From contig NZ_JAFMOF010000002.1 in NCBI RefSeq assembly GCF_017349075.1, positions 558,001-622,000 of the forward strand: a DNA stretch of 64,000 nt. Direction: 5' to 3'. A model generated the notes under the pieces. It did not search any database. It was not told the origin of the DNA and saw only the letters and a list, made by a program, of their open reading frames with translations. How positions within the stretch are numbered: position 1 is the stretch's first letter; each line of letters begins with the position of its first letter. The position numbers were made by a program, and so were the translations under genes. This DNA comes from Streptomyces triculaminicus. Lineage in GTDB: Bacteria > Actinomycetota > Actinomycetes > Streptomycetales > Streptomycetaceae. Positions 8,999 through 20,240 of this stretch are shown here, in pieces.

Positions 8999-9176
8999 CG
9001 CGGCAGGACCTCCGGCCGGAAGGGGAAGGGGAACGTGCGGAAACGGAACACGTCGACATTTCCAGACTTCGGCGGCGAATGCGTGGCGGCCGCCGCCGTG
9101 TCGGCGCTGTCTGTTCGGTTATTTCCGGACACCCTTGCTGACGCGGCGGCTTGACGCGGTGGCCTGACGCGGGGCG

Positions 9177-10306
<1,130 letters not shown>

Positions 10307-10394
10307 GGGCGGGCGGCTCCTTGTGCGGGCTCGGGTCCGCTCAGGGTAGTTGGGCCGGGCCGCCCATGACCGGATCGGAGGCGGGGGCCTCGGA

Positions 10395-11627
<1,233 letters not shown>

Positions 11628-11697
11628 GGGGGGGTCTCCTCGATGGGGTGGGGAGAGCGCTCTTGACATGGACGCGTTGAACAGTGGGGAAACCGTA

Positions 11698-11733
11698 GAA
11701 GGACTAGACCAATACGGTCAATGGTTCGGACCA
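11698..11733 (-). promoter_or_regulatory. Chitinase promoter with direct repeats / DasR-like site
   Basis: Read on the minus strand, two related 11-mers occur 22 bases apart: TGGTCCGAACC and TGGTCTAGTCC (plus-strand 11723-11733 and 11701-11711). They flank a TTGACC -35 hexamer followed after 18 bases by TACGGT. Streptomyces chi promoters carry paired TGGTCTAGACC-type repeats. The second copy matches the published DasR consensus AGTGGTCTAGACCACT at 11 of 16 positions. Binding is inferred. Confidence 0.65.
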
Positions 11734-11934
11734 AAACACGGTCCGGCGCTGGTCATGATCGGCTGACCCGTGACGCCGGGGCCCCGATCGGGCATACTCC
11801 AACCCGCCACAGCCGCAGGTCACCGGATTCCGCGACCCGGGACGGGACCATCGGCCTGGGCACCCACCGGCGACGGCGCCGACACCCTTGCGCGCCCGCC
11901 GCCGTAGCGCCCGACAGGGAGGAGAGCCGCCGTC

Positions 11935-13107
11935 ATGACCGATCACGGCCCGCAGCCGGTGGAGCGTCAGCTGCCCACCGAGGAAGCCCGCGACCTGATC
12001 TCGCTCGTGCGGGAACTGGTCCAACGGGAGATCGCACCCCACGCGGCCGAGGAGGAGGACGCCGGACGCTTCCCGCGCGACCTCTTCCGGCTGCTCTCCG
12101 GATCAGGCCTGCTGGCGCTGCCCTACGCCGAGGAGTCCGGCGGCGGCGACCAGCCCTACGAGGTCTACCTCCAGGTGCTGGAGGAACTCGCCGCGGCCCG
12201 GCTGACCGTGGGACTCGGCGTCAGCGTGCACACCCTCGCCTGCCACGCGCTCGCCGGCTACGGCACCAAGGAGCAGCGGGCCGAGCACCTTCCCGCCATG
12301 CTCGGCGGCGGACTGCTGGGCGCCTACTGCCTCTCCGAGCCGTCCTCCGGCTCCGACGCCGCCTCCCTGCGCACCCGCGCCACGCGCTCGGGCGACACCT
12401 GGACCATCGAGGGCACCAAGGCGTGGATCACCCACGGCGGCATCGCGGACTTCTACACCGTGCTGGCGCGCACGGGCGGCGAGGGGGCGCACGGCATCAC
12501 CGCCTTCCTCGTGCCCGGGGACGCCCCCGGCCTGTCCGCCGCGCCCCCCGAGCGCAAGATGGGCCTGAAGGGCTCGCCCACGGCCCAACTGCACTTCGAC
12601 GGGGTGCGGGTGGCCGACGCCCGCCGCATCGGCGAGGAGGGACAGGGCTTCGCCATCGCGCTGTCCGCCCTCGACTCCGGCCGGCTGGGCATCGCCGCCT
12701 GCGCGATCGGCGTCGCCCAGGCGGCGCTGAACGAGGCCCTCGCCTTCGTCGCCGGACGACGGCAGTTCGGGCGCCCGGTGGCCGACTTCCAGGGCCTGCG
12801 CTTCATGCTCGCGGACATGGCCACCCAGATCGAGGCCGGCCGCGCGCTGTACCTGGCGGCCGCCCGGCTGCGCGACGCGGGCCGGCCCTTCTCCAAGGAA
12901 GCGGCCATGGCCAAGCTCTTCTGCACCGACGCCGGGATGCGGATCACCACCGACGCCGTCCAGCTCATGGGCGGTTACGGCTACACCGCGGACTTCCCCG
13001 CCGAGCGGTACATGCGCGAGGCCAAGGTCCTGCAGATCGTCGAGGGCACCAACCAGATCCAGCGGATGGTCGTCGCCCGGCACCTCGCCGGTCCCGAGTC
13101 CCACTGA
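11935..13107 (+). CDS. Acyl-CoA dehydrogenase
   Basis: A 390-residue FAD flavoenzyme of the acyl-CoA dehydrogenase family. It has the signature CLSEPSSGSDAASL near residue 140, the FAD/substrate segment KAWITHGG, the C-terminal ACAD signature RRQFGRPVADFQGLRFML, and QLMGGYGYTADFPAER followed by EGTNQIQRM. The catalytic base is most likely the Glu of the ...VEGTNQIQ block, as in short/medium-chain and butyryl-CoA enzymes. The start has a strong AGGAGAG site. It stands alone and is divergent from the chitinase. Chain-length specificity cannot be read. Confidence 0.92.
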   Translation: MTDHGPQPVERQLPTEEARDLISLVRELVQREIAPHAAEEEDAGRFPRDLFRLLSGSGLLALPYAEESGGGDQPYEVYLQVLEELAAARLTVGLGVSVHTLACHALAGYGTKEQRAEHLPAMLGGGLLGAYCLSEPSSGSDAASLRTRATRSGDTWTIEGTKAWITHGGIADFYTVLARTGGEGAHGITAFLVPGDAPGLSAAPPERKMGLKGSPTAQLHFDGVRVADARRIGEEGQGFAIALSALDSGRLGIAACAIGVAQAALNEALAFVAGRRQFGRPVADFQGLRFMLADMATQIEAGRALYLAAARLRDAGRPFSKEAAMAKLFCTDAGMRITTDAVQLMGGYGYTADFPAERYMREAKVLQIVEGTNQIQRMVVARHLAGPESH

Positions 13108-13211
13108 CCCGGCCCCCACCGGTCCCGGCCCCGCCGGGGCCACCACGGCCCGGCGGCCGACGGCACCTCACGGTCCGCCGGCCCCGGGCCCGCGCCCGGC
13201 GCCCGGCCGCG

Positions 13212-13583
13212 CTACGACGCGCGGCGCATCCCGGGAACGCTGCGGGGCTGCGAGCCCGGGCCGCCGATGTGCGAGAAGGGCTGCGTCCGCCAGTCCAGGC
13301 TCTCCGGCAGCGTGAGCAGCCCGGCCGCGTCCAGGCCCTGGGCGTCCAGGGACTCGTCGGCCCACGTGGCGTCCTCCACGCCGCGCCCCGAGCCCGGGCA
13401 GACCGTGAGCCCGAAGGGGTTCCACGGCGACGGGCACAGCGCGTGCTCCGGGAGCACGTCCTCGTCCGCGAGCAGCGCGATGGGCCGCGCGCAGTCCGGG
13501 CACGTCACCCGGAACATGTCATAGGTGTCGGTCTCGAACAGGCCGCCTTCGCCGTCGTTGTCGAGGCGTTCCAGGCTGGGCAT
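13212..13583 (-). CDS. Conserved hypothetical protein with CPDC motif
   Basis: The 123-residue acidic protein starts at ATG with a GGGGGAG ribosome site. It contains four Cys residues (CPDC near residue 29, later CPSPWNPFGLTVCPG), which could form a zinc site, and no membrane segment or signal. I know no named family. It is divergently arranged to the Lrp/AsnC-type regulator, with 195 bases between, and may be under its control. Confidence 0.65.
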   Translation of the reverse strand: MPSLERLDNDGEGGLFETDTYDMFRVTCPDCARPIALLADEDVLPEHALCPSPWNPFGLTVCPGSGRGVEDATWADESLDAQGLDAAGLLTLPESLDWRTQPFSHIGGPGSQPRSVPGMRRAS

Positions 13584-13696
13584 AGTGTTTCTCCCCCTCG
13601 GATGGGCCGGCCAGGCCTCCCGGCCTCGGCCACAGCAAGCACTTCCCTATTGGATGGCCGGGTAATCGCCGCACCCGACAGGACACGGGTGCGCGC

Positions 13697-13714
13697 ATGT
13701 GGCATTTGTCACAT
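13697..13714. promoter_or_regulatory. Candidate operator (ATGTG-N8-CACAT) in front of the Lrp-type gene
   Basis: The dyad ATGTGGCATTTGTCACAT lies 65 bases before the regulator start, in the divergent intergenic region. Lrp/AsnC proteins commonly autoregulate through short dyads in their own promoter. Inference from position and symmetry only. Confidence 0.35.
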
Positions 13715-13778
13715 GGGTTGTGCGCCTGTGGTACCGCCGACTGTGCCGGGCGCACCGGGACGCAGTAGGTTGATCCAT

Positions 13779-14222
13779 GTGGAGGAGTTGGACAGAGAGA
13801 TCGTGGAACTGCTCGTCAAGGACGGGCGGATGAGCTACACCGACCTGGGGAAGGCCACGGGCCTGTCCACCTCGGCGGTGCACCAGCGCGTGCGCCGGCT
13901 CGAACAGCGGGGCGTCATCCGCGGCTACGCCGCGGTCGTCGACCCCGAAGCCGTCGGGCTGCCCCTCACCGCGTTCATCTCGGTGAAGCCGTTCGACCCC
14001 AGCGCGCCGGACGACATCGCGGACCGGCTCGCCGAGATCCCCGAGATCGAGGCGTGCCACAGCGTGGCGGGCGACGAGAACTACATCCTCAAGGTGCGCG
14101 TGGCCACGCCCCTGGAGCTCGAGCATCTGCTGGCCCGCATCCGCTCGTTGGCGGGGGTGTCGACCCGCACCACCATCGTGCTGTCCACGCCCTACGAGGC
14201 GCGGCCGCCACGCGTGGGATGA
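13779..14222 (+). CDS. Lrp/AsnC-family transcriptional regulator
   Basis: The 147-residue product starts at GTG 13779. The ATG two bases earlier is out of frame. The N-terminal winged helix-turn-helix is LDREIVELLVKDGRMSYTDL...STSAVHQRVRRLEQRG, followed by the RAM effector domain from about residue 70 (LTAFISVKPF...CHSVAGDENYILKVR). The G(D/E)xDY-type ligand loop appears as GDENY. Members respond to amino acids. The length is normal for the family. Targets may include the divergent hypothetical gene. Confidence 0.9.
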   Translation: MEELDREIVELLVKDGRMSYTDLGKATGLSTSAVHQRVRRLEQRGVIRGYAAVVDPEAVGLPLTAFISVKPFDPSAPDDIADRLAEIPEIEACHSVAGDENYILKVRVATPLELEHLLARIRSLAGVSTRTTIVLSTPYEARPPRVG

Positions 14223-14283
14223 CGCGCCCGGGGCCGGGCCCCCGGTGACGGCGACGGGCGCCCGGAGCGGCAGACTGAGGGCC

Positions 14284-15912
14284 ATGAGCGAGCGTCCCGA
14301 GAAGACCGTCCTGCTGCGAGGCGGCGACGTGCACAGCCCCGCCGACCCCTTCGCCACCGCCATGGTCGTCGAGCGCGGCCACGTCGCCTGGGTCGGCTCC
14401 GAGGGCGCGGCCGACTCCTTCGCCGACGGCGTCGACGAGGTCGTCGACCTGCGCGGCGCCCTGGTCACCCCCGCGTTCACCGACGCGCACGTGCACACCA
14501 CCGCCACCGGGCTGGCCCTGACCGGCCTCGACCTCACCGGCGTGGACACCCTCGCCGGCGCCCTGGAGCGGGTGCGGGCGCACGCCGCCGCCCGGCCCGC
14601 CGACCGCGTGCTGCTGGGCCACGGCTGGGACGCCAGCGCCTGGCCCGAGCGGCGGCCGCCGTCCCGCCGGGAGCTCGACGAGGCCGCCGGCGGCCGGCCC
14701 CTCTACCTCACCCGGGCCGACGTGCACTCCGCCGTCGTCACCACCGCCCTGCTCGACCTCGTCCCGCACGCCCGGACCCTGTCCGGATACGCCCCCGACG
14801 CCCCCCTGACCGGCGCCGCCCACCACGCCGTGCGCGCCGCCGCGTACGACAGCGTCACCCCCGCCCAGCGCACCGAGGCGCAGCGCGCGGCGCTCGCCCG
14901 CGCGGCGTCCCTCGGCATCGGCTCCGTCCACGAGTGCGCCGGCCCCGAGATCTCCGGCGCCGACGACCTCACCGGCCTGCTGCGCCTGGCCGCCGAGGAG
15001 CCCGGCCTCCGGGTGACCGGCTACTGGGCCGAGGTGATCACCTCGCCCGCCGGCGCCGCCCGCGTCCGCGAGCTCGGCGCGACCGGCGCGGCCGGCGACC
15101 TCTTCGTCGACGGCTCCCTCGGCTCCCACACCGCCTGCCTCCACGAGCCCTACGCCGACGCCCCGGACGGCACCGGCTCCGCCCACCTCGACGCCGACGC
15201 CATCGCCGCCCACGTCACCGCCTGCACCGAGGCGGGCATCCAGGCCGGCTTCCACGCCATCGGCGACGCCGCGCTGAGCGCCGTCGTCGAGGGCGTACGG
15301 GCCGCCGCAGACCGGCTCGGCCTGGCGCGCGTGCGCGCCGCCCGGCACCGCGTCGAGCACGCGGAGATGCTCGGCCCCGAGCTGATCGCCGCCTTCGCCG
15401 AACTCGCCCTGACCGCCTCCGTCCAGCCCGCCTTCGACGCCGCCTGGGGCGGCGAGGAGGCGATGTACGCCCAGCGGCTGGGCCGGGAGCGCGCCCGCAC
15501 CCTCAACCCCTACGCCGCCATGCTGCGGGCCGGCGTCCCGCTCGCCCTCGGCTCCGACAGCCCCGTCACCCCCCTCGACCCGTGGGGCACCGTCAGGGCC
15601 GCCGCCTTCCACCGCACCCCCGAGCACCGGATCTCGGTGCGCGCCGCCTTCACGGCCCACACCCGCGGCGGCTGGCGGGCCATCGGCCGGGACGACGCGG
15701 GCGTGCTGGTGCCGGGCGCTCCGGCCGACTACGCGGTGTGGGAGGCCGGCGACCTGGTGGTGCAGGTGCCCGACAACCGGGTCGCCAACTGGTCCACCGA
15801 CCCCCGCTCCGGCACCCCCGGACTGCCCGACCTCACCCCCGGCGTCCCGCTGCCCGTCTGCCTGCGCACGGTCGTGGGCGGGCGCACGGTCCACGCGCGC
15901 CCGAACGGGTGA
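14284..15912 (+). CDS. Amidohydrolase of the YtcJ/Amidohydro_3 family
   Basis: The 542-residue enzyme has the metal-binding HVHTT motif after an F-T-D (TDAHVHTTATG, about residue 75), a later FHAIGDAAL metal-ligand region, the RHRVEHAEML motif and LGSDSPVTPLDPW near the C-terminus. This order is characteristic of YtcJ-like amidohydrolases, which hydrolyse amide or N-acyl bonds with one or two zinc ions. It follows the regulator by 61 bases on the same strand. The substrate is unknown. Confidence 0.88.
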   Translation: MSERPEKTVLLRGGDVHSPADPFATAMVVERGHVAWVGSEGAADSFADGVDEVVDLRGALVTPAFTDAHVHTTATGLALTGLDLTGVDTLAGALERVRAHAAARPADRVLLGHGWDASAWPERRPPSRRELDEAAGGRPLYLTRADVHSAVVTTALLDLVPHARTLSGYAPDAPLTGAAHHAVRAAAYDSVTPAQRTEAQRAALARAASLGIGSVHECAGPEISGADDLTGLLRLAAEEPGLRVTGYWAEVITSPAGAARVRELGATGAAGDLFVDGSLGSHTACLHEPYADAPDGTGSAHLDADAIAAHVTACTEAGIQAGFHAIGDAALSAVVEGVRAAADRLGLARVRAARHRVEHAEMLGPELIAAFAELALTASVQPAFDAAWGGEEAMYAQRLGRERARTLNPYAAMLRAGVPLALGSDSPVTPLDPWGTVRAAAFHRTPEHRISVRAAFTAHTRGGWRAIGRDDAGVLVPGAPADYAVWEAGDLVVQVPDNRVANWSTDPRSGTPGLPDLTPGVPLPVCLRTVVGGRTVHARPNG

Positions 15913-16414
15913 CGCGGCAAGATCCGCGTACCGCCGAACGACGTGCCCCGGCCTGTCGCACCGCCCCGTCATCTGCCGTACTGACCTGCTGATTTGAACG
16001 AGGCGCGCAGGTCGGAAGGGTGTTGACACGGTGCGGGCGGCGGCCGGTAGGTTCTCCGCTGTCCACCACAGGACGTCCGGCCGGGGAACCTCCACGCAGT
16101 CGTCGAACGCCGCTGGGCCATGGGGCGGGGTGCCGAGCAGGCGCGCCGCCACTGGGAGCCAGGTCCAGCGCACGAGGGGCGGGGGAGGTTCGGCCAGGCC
16201 GGCAGGTGCGACCCGGGTGGGGCCCGGAAGTTCAGTAGACAACGGCTCTCGGGCGACCCGCAGCCAGCGGATCCCAGGCCGGCCCGAAGGACGCCGGGCC
16301 CCCATTCCGCCGTTCCGCGAGGGGCCGCCCGAAGCACACCCGGCGGGCCGCCGGGCGGCCGGAGCGAGGTACGGTCAGCTGATACTCCCGAAAGCTCCAG
16401 GAAGGCCGCCGACC
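15913..16414 (+). other. 500-base spacer: lnt promoter and long leader
   Basis: No convincing gene is visible here. It contains a promoter-like pair at 16023-16053 and then about 360 bases of leader before the lnt start. Open frames across it are rich in Arg/Gly/Pro and show no homology or codon bias. I recognise no riboswitch or known small RNA. Confidence 0.5.
16023..16053 (+). promoter_or_regulatory. Candidate housekeeping promoter for lnt-ppm1
   Basis: TTGACA at 16023-16028 and TAGGTT at 16048-16053 are separated by 19 bases, resembling a sigma-HrdB promoter with a slightly long spacer. If used, it gives a 5' leader of about 350 bases. Confidence 0.4.
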
Positions 16415-18100
16415 GTGCCCTCGGGCCCCGAAACCACTCCAGAAGCCGCCGTGAGCCCCCCGGCGGCCGCCGGCGCGCCCCGCGACGCGGTCGCGGACGC
16501 CCGCCCCGGACGGGCCGCGCGTCTGGCCCGCCTCGTCCGCCGCGAGGCGCCCCGCACCGCCCTGGCCGCCGTCGGCGGACTGGGACTGGCGGCCGCCTTC
16601 CCGCCCTACGGCCTGTGGCCGCTGTCCGTCGCGGCCGTCGCGGCGCTGGCGCTGCTGACCCGGGGGCGCACGGCACGGCAGGGCGCCTGGACCGGTTTCG
16701 CCTTCGCCCTGCCGTTCTTCTTCGTCCTGCTGCGCTGGCTGCACGTGGTCGGCTACGACGCGGTGGTGGGCCTGTCGATCGCCGAGGCCCTGTTCGTGGC
16801 CGCGCTCGGCGCCGGGCTCGCGGTCACCTCGCGGCTGCCCGCGTGGCCGCTGTGGGGCGCCTGCCTGTGGATCGCCCAGGAGTGGGCCCGGGACCGGGTG
16901 CCGTTCGGCGGCTTCCCGTGGGGTCGCCTCGCCTTCGCCAACACCGGCTCGCCCTTCACCCCGCTCGCGGCCCTCGGCGGCGCCCCCGTGGTGACCTTCG
17001 GCGTGGCGCTCGCGGGCGGTCTGCTGGCGTACGCGCTGTCCGCCGCCCACCGGCTGCGGGCCGGCGGCCCCCGGACCGTGCGGGCGGCGCTGCCCGCCGT
17101 GGAGGCGGTGGCCCTCGCGGTGGCCGTGACCCTCGTGGGCTACGCCGTGCCCGTGCCCACCAAGGCCGACGACACCGCCGACATCGCGATCGTCCAGGGC
17201 AACGTGCAGAACCCCGGCATGAACTTCCTCGGCCGCCCGATGATGATCCTCGACAACCACGTCAACGCGACGCTGCAGCTGGCGCGGGACATCAAGGCGG
17301 GCAAGGTACGCAAGCCGGATCTGGTGATCTGGCCGGAGAACTCCTCCGACCTCGACCCCTTCCAGTACCCCGAGGCCTACGACCGGATCGAGGAGGCGGT
17401 CAAGGCCGTCGGCGTCCCCGTCCTCGTGGGCGCCCTCATCGACCACCCCGGCAAGCAGGGGTACATAGACAACAAGGGCATCGTCTGGGACCCGAGGACC
17501 GGCCCCGGCGCCTCCTACGCCAAGCAGCACCCGGTGCCGTTCGGCGAGTACGTGCCCTTCCGGGCGCAGCTGAGCAAGGTCATCACCCGCCTCCAGCGCG
17601 TCCCCCGCGACTTCTACCCCGGCGACCGCACCGGCGTGCTCCAGGTCGGCCCGGCCCGGCTCGGCGACGTCATCTGCTTCGAGGTCGCCTACGACGAGAT
17701 CGTCCACGAGACCGTCAGGGCCGGTGCCCGCGCCCTCGTCGTGCAGACCAACAACGCCACCTACGGCCGTACCGGCCAGCCCGAGCAGCAGCTGGCGATG
17801 TCGCGGCTGCGGGCCGTCGAGCACGGCCGCGCGGTGGTCACCGCCGCGACGAGCGGCATCAGCGCCGTCGTCTCTCCCGACGGCCGGGTGCTCCAGCACA
17901 GCGAGGAATTCACCCGGGACGTGATCAGCGCGCGCATCCCGCTGCGGGACGGCACGACCCTGGCCGACCGCGTGGGTGCGGGCCCCGAATGGGCGCTCGC
18001 TATCGTGGGGCTTCTGTCCTGTGCGGCCGCTTTCCTGATCGGTCGTCGGGTCCGGCCGGAGGGAACCGAAGAGGATATGGACAAGAAGGGCCAGCTGTGA
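16415..18100 (+). CDS. lnt: Apolipoprotein N-acyltransferase
   Basis: The 561-residue protein starts at GTG with AGGAAGG upstream. About six to eight membrane helices in the first 200 residues ([20 protein letters not shown]) are followed by an extracellular nitrilase domain with the expected triad. Glu is in [13 protein letters not shown], Lys is near [15 protein letters not shown], and Cys is in [17 protein letters not shown]. It transfers the third acyl chain to the N-terminal Cys of lipoproteins. Its last bases overlap the start of the Ppm synthase gene (GTGA). In mycobacteria the two are one fused protein, Ppm1. Confidence 0.93.
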   Translation: MPSGPETTPEAAVSPPAAAGAPRDAVADARPGRAARLARLVRREAPRTALAAVGGLGLAAAFPPYGLWPLSVAAVAALALLTRGRTARQGAWTGFAFALPFFFVLLRWLHVVGYDAVVGLSIAEALFVAALGAGLAVTSRLPAWPLWGACLWIAQEWARDRVPFGGFPWGRLAFANTGSPFTPLAALGGAPVVTFGVALAGGLLAYALSAAHRLRAGGPRTVRAALPAVEAVALAVAVTLVGYAVPVPTKADDTADIAIVQGNVQNPGMNFLGRPMMILDNHVNATLQLARDIKAGKVRKPDLVIWPENSSDLDPFQYPEAYDRIEEAVKAVGVPVLVGALIDHPGKQGYIDNKGIVWDPRTGPGASYAKQHPVPFGEYVPFRAQLSKVITRLQRVPRDFYPGDRTGVLQVGPARLGDVICFEVAYDEIVHETVRAGARALVVQTNNATYGRTGQPEQQLAMSRLRAVEHGRAVVTAATSGISAVVSPDGRVLQHSEEFTRDVISARIPLRDGTTLADRVGAGPEWALAIVGLLSCAAAFLIGRRVRPEGTEEDMDKKGQL

Positions 18101-18876
18101 ACGACGGTGGTCAGCGGAGATACGGTCCGCTCGGCACGACCTTGGTGATCATTCCGACCTACAACGAGGCGGAGAACATCAAGCCCATCGTCGCCCGGGT
18201 GCGCGAGGCCGTGCCCGAGGCGCACGTCCTCGTGGCCGACGACAACAGCCCCGACGGCACCGGCAAGCTCGCCGACGAGCTGGCGGCCGACGACGACCAC
18301 GTCAAGGTGCTGCACCGCAAGGGCAAGGAGGGCCTGGGCGCCGCCTACCTGGCGGGCTTCCGCTGGGGCCTGGACAACGGCTACGGCGTGCTGGTGGAGA
18401 TGGACGCCGACGGCTCCCACCAGCCCGAGGAGCTGCCCCGGCTGCTGACCGCGCTCAAGGGCGCCGACCTGGTGCTGGGATCCCGCTGGGTGCCCGGGGG
18501 CCGGGTCGTGAACTGGCCGAAGTCGCGGGAGATGCTCTCCCGGGGCGGCTCGACGTACTCCCGCCTCATGCTCGACGTGCCCATCCGCGACGTCACCGGC
18601 GGCTACCGGGCCTTCCGGCGGGAGACGCTGGAGGGGCTGGGCATGGACGACGTCGCCTCCCAGGGCTACTGCTTCCAGGTCGACCTGGCCTGGCGCGCGG
18701 TGAAGGCCGGCTTCCATGTGGTGGAGGTGCCCATCACCTTCGTCGAGCGGGAGCTGGGCGACAGCAAGATGAGCCGCGACATCGTCGCCGAGGCCCTGTG
18801 GCGCGTCACGTCCTGGGGGCTGGGCTCGCGGGCCGCGAAGGTGCTGGGCAAGGACCAGCAGGGCCCCCGGCCGTAA
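18097..18876 (+). CDS. ppm1: Polyprenol-phosphate mannose synthase (Dpm1/Ppm-like GT2)
   Basis: The 259-residue GT2 glycosyltransferase makes polyprenyl-phosphate-mannose from GDP-mannose, the mannose donor for protein O-mannosylation and other extracytoplasmic mannosyl transfers. It starts with [12 protein letters not shown] and has the nucleotide-binding DDNSPDGTG and the metal-binding [12 protein letters not shown]. It also has the family motif [14 protein letters not shown] and [16 protein letters not shown]. It has no transmembrane domain of its own, as in Dpm1. The upstream overlapping lnt product could anchor it, as its fusion partner does in Mycobacterium. Confidence 0.93.
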   Translation: MNDGGQRRYGPLGTTLVIIPTYNEAENIKPIVARVREAVPEAHVLVADDNSPDGTGKLADELAADDDHVKVLHRKGKEGLGAAYLAGFRWGLDNGYGVLVEMDADGSHQPEELPRLLTALKGADLVLGSRWVPGGRVVNWPKSREMLSRGGSTYSRLMLDVPIRDVTGGYRAFRRETLEGLGMDDVASQGYCFQVDLAWRAVKAGFHVVEVPITFVERELGDSKMSRDIVAEALWRVTSWGLGSRAAKVLGKDQQGPRP

Positions 18877-18930
18877 GGGCCTCATAAGGGCCCTCCGCCC
18901 GTTTTTCGGGCCTCCGGGCACACTTGAGGC

Positions 18931-19497
18931 ATGACGTTCGGAGCGCAGCAGCAGACGGTGAACAGCGGGCCGCCCCGGCGGAGCCGGGCCCGCAGGATCG
19001 TTCCCCTCGTGGTGGCGGTCTGGGTGGTGCTGGAGGTGTGGCTGCTGACGCTCGTGGCCGGCGCGGCGGGCGGCTGGACCGTCTTCGCGCTGCTGGCCGG
19101 GGGAGTGATCGCCGGCTCGTATGTGATCAAGCGGGCCGGCCGCCGGGCCTGGCAGCGGCTGACGCAGTCCCTGCAGACCCCGGGCGCGGCTCCCGCGCCC
19201 GCGCCCGCGGAGGGCGGCGGCAACGCCCTGACGATGCTGGGCGGCCTGCTGCTGATGGTGCCGGGCCTGATCTCCGACGTGGCCGGGCTGCTGTGCCTCT
19301 TCCCGCCGACCCGGGCGCTCCTGCGCGGGTCGCTGGAGCGGCGGCTGCGGCGGTCGGGGACGCTGGGCGAGGCCTTCCAGCAGGCCCAGCAGGCGCAGCA
19401 GACACGGATGGGCGAGGGCAAAGTCGTGCAGGGCGAGGTGATCCGGGAGGACGCGCCGCCCGCACCCCGCCCGGGCGACCCGCAGCTGCCCCGCTGA
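18931..19497 (+). CDS. fxsA: FxsA-family membrane protein
   Basis: The 188-residue protein has two hydrophobic segments near the N-terminus (IVPLVVAVWVVLEVWLLTLV and TVFALLAGGVIAGSYVI). A third block, GGLLLMVPGLISDVAGLLCL, is the diagnostic FxsA motif. The C-terminal 50 residues are charged and cytoplasmic, with a Gln/Ala repeat. The role in actinomycetes is not established. In E. coli FxsA alters phage T7 exclusion by F plasmid. It lies 54 bases after ppm1 and is probably co-transcribed. It ends before a bidirectional terminator. Confidence 0.88.
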   Translation: MTFGAQQQTVNSGPPRRSRARRIVPLVVAVWVVLEVWLLTLVAGAAGGWTVFALLAGGVIAGSYVIKRAGRRAWQRLTQSLQTPGAAPAPAPAEGGGNALTMLGGLLLMVPGLISDVAGLLCLFPPTRALLRGSLERRLRRSGTLGEAFQQAQQAQQTRMGEGKVVQGEVIREDAPPAPRPGDPQLPR

Positions 19498-19537
19498 CCG
19501 GCGCCGGCCGCCACGCAAGGCGGCCACCGGGTACGGA

Positions 19538-19580
19538 CAAGGGCCCGGGCCACTGCTCAGTGCAGTGGCCCGGGCCCTTG
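19538..19580. terminator. Bidirectional terminator between fxsA and rbpA
   Basis: A perfect 19-bp inverted repeat (CAAGGGCCCGGGCCACTGC with its complement, 5-base loop) sits between two convergent genes. No T-tract, as is usual for Streptomyces terminators. Confidence 0.85.
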
Positions 19581-19608
19581 GTGGTGCTGTGGAGCGCGCG
19601 GTCCGTCG

Positions 19609-19983
19609 TCAGGCGGACTTGCGCGTGTCGCGCGGATGCACGGCGATGTTCATGGCGCCGGAGCGCAGGACGGCCAGCCGTTCGGCCAGCACCTCCTCCA
19701 GCTCCTCGCGGGTCCGTCGCTCCATGAGCATGTCCCAGTGCGTACGCGCGGGCTTGCCCTTCTTCTCCTCAGGACCGTCGCCGTCCACCAGGAGTGCCAC
19801 GGCGCCGCACGCCTTGCACTCCCACTCCGGCGGAATCTCCGCCTCTACCGAGAACGGCATCTCGAATCGATGGCCGTTCGGGCATGCGTACTCCACCGCC
19901 TGGCGCGGTGCCAGATCGATGCCGCGGTCGGTCTCGTAGCTGGTCACCACGAGTCGCGTGCCGCGGAGAGCTCGCTCACTCAT
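19609..19983 (-). CDS. rbpA: RNA polymerase-binding protein RbpA
   Basis: At 124 residues it matches Streptomyces RbpA exactly in length. The start is ATG with GGGAGG 8 bases upstream. It has the N-terminal segment ERALRGTRLVVTSYETD, the RbpA core with ACPNGHRFEMPF and ECKACG (the zinc-site Cys/His positions), and the C-terminal sigma-interacting helix THWDMLMERRTREELEE. It binds the principal sigma factor HrdB and stabilises open complexes. Its promoter is a perfect sigma-R promoter (see 20046-20072), as in S. coelicolor. Confidence 0.97.
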   Translation of the reverse strand: MSERALRGTRLVVTSYETDRGIDLAPRQAVEYACPNGHRFEMPFSVEAEIPPEWECKACGAVALLVDGDGPEEKKGKPARTHWDMLMERRTREELEEVLAERLAVLRSGAMNIAVHPRDTRKSA

Positions 19984-20045
19984 GAATTGTGCCTCCCGGG
20001 CTTTGTCGCCCACAGGACAGGTGTCGCTGTCGTCGTCATCCGGTC

Positions 20046-20072
20046 AACGTCCGGTCGGCGGTGAAGATTCCC
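20046..20072 (-). promoter_or_regulatory. Sigma-R promoter of rbpA
   Basis: On the minus strand GGGAAT and GTT are separated by exactly 18 bases, matching the GGGAAT-N18-GTT consensus for the disulfide-stress sigma factor SigR. It lies about 60 bases upstream of the rbpA start. Confidence 0.85.
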
Positions 20073-20240
20073 CGTTGAGGGACATGCGTCGCCCGTCGTG
20101 CCGCCCCTTGTTGTACCCACCAACGCCCGTTTTGTCACATCCGGCAACAGATGTCACCCTGTGTTTCCGCTGCTTTAGCGCGCAGTAACGGTCCGTCCGG
20201 TGGGTCGAAGGCGTACACTACCGGGCTGCCGGTTTCCCAC

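Noticed and set aside
11721..13778. Long open frame running through the acyl-CoA dehydrogenase into the Lrp gene
   Set aside because: It is a G/C-rich shadow of the dehydrogenase. Only its last 147 codons are the real regulator.
16031..16414. In-frame N-terminal extension of Lnt by about 128 codons
   Set aside because: It is Arg/Gly/Ser-rich with no signal or helix, and the GTG at 16415 has a good ribosome site and gives a normal Lnt.
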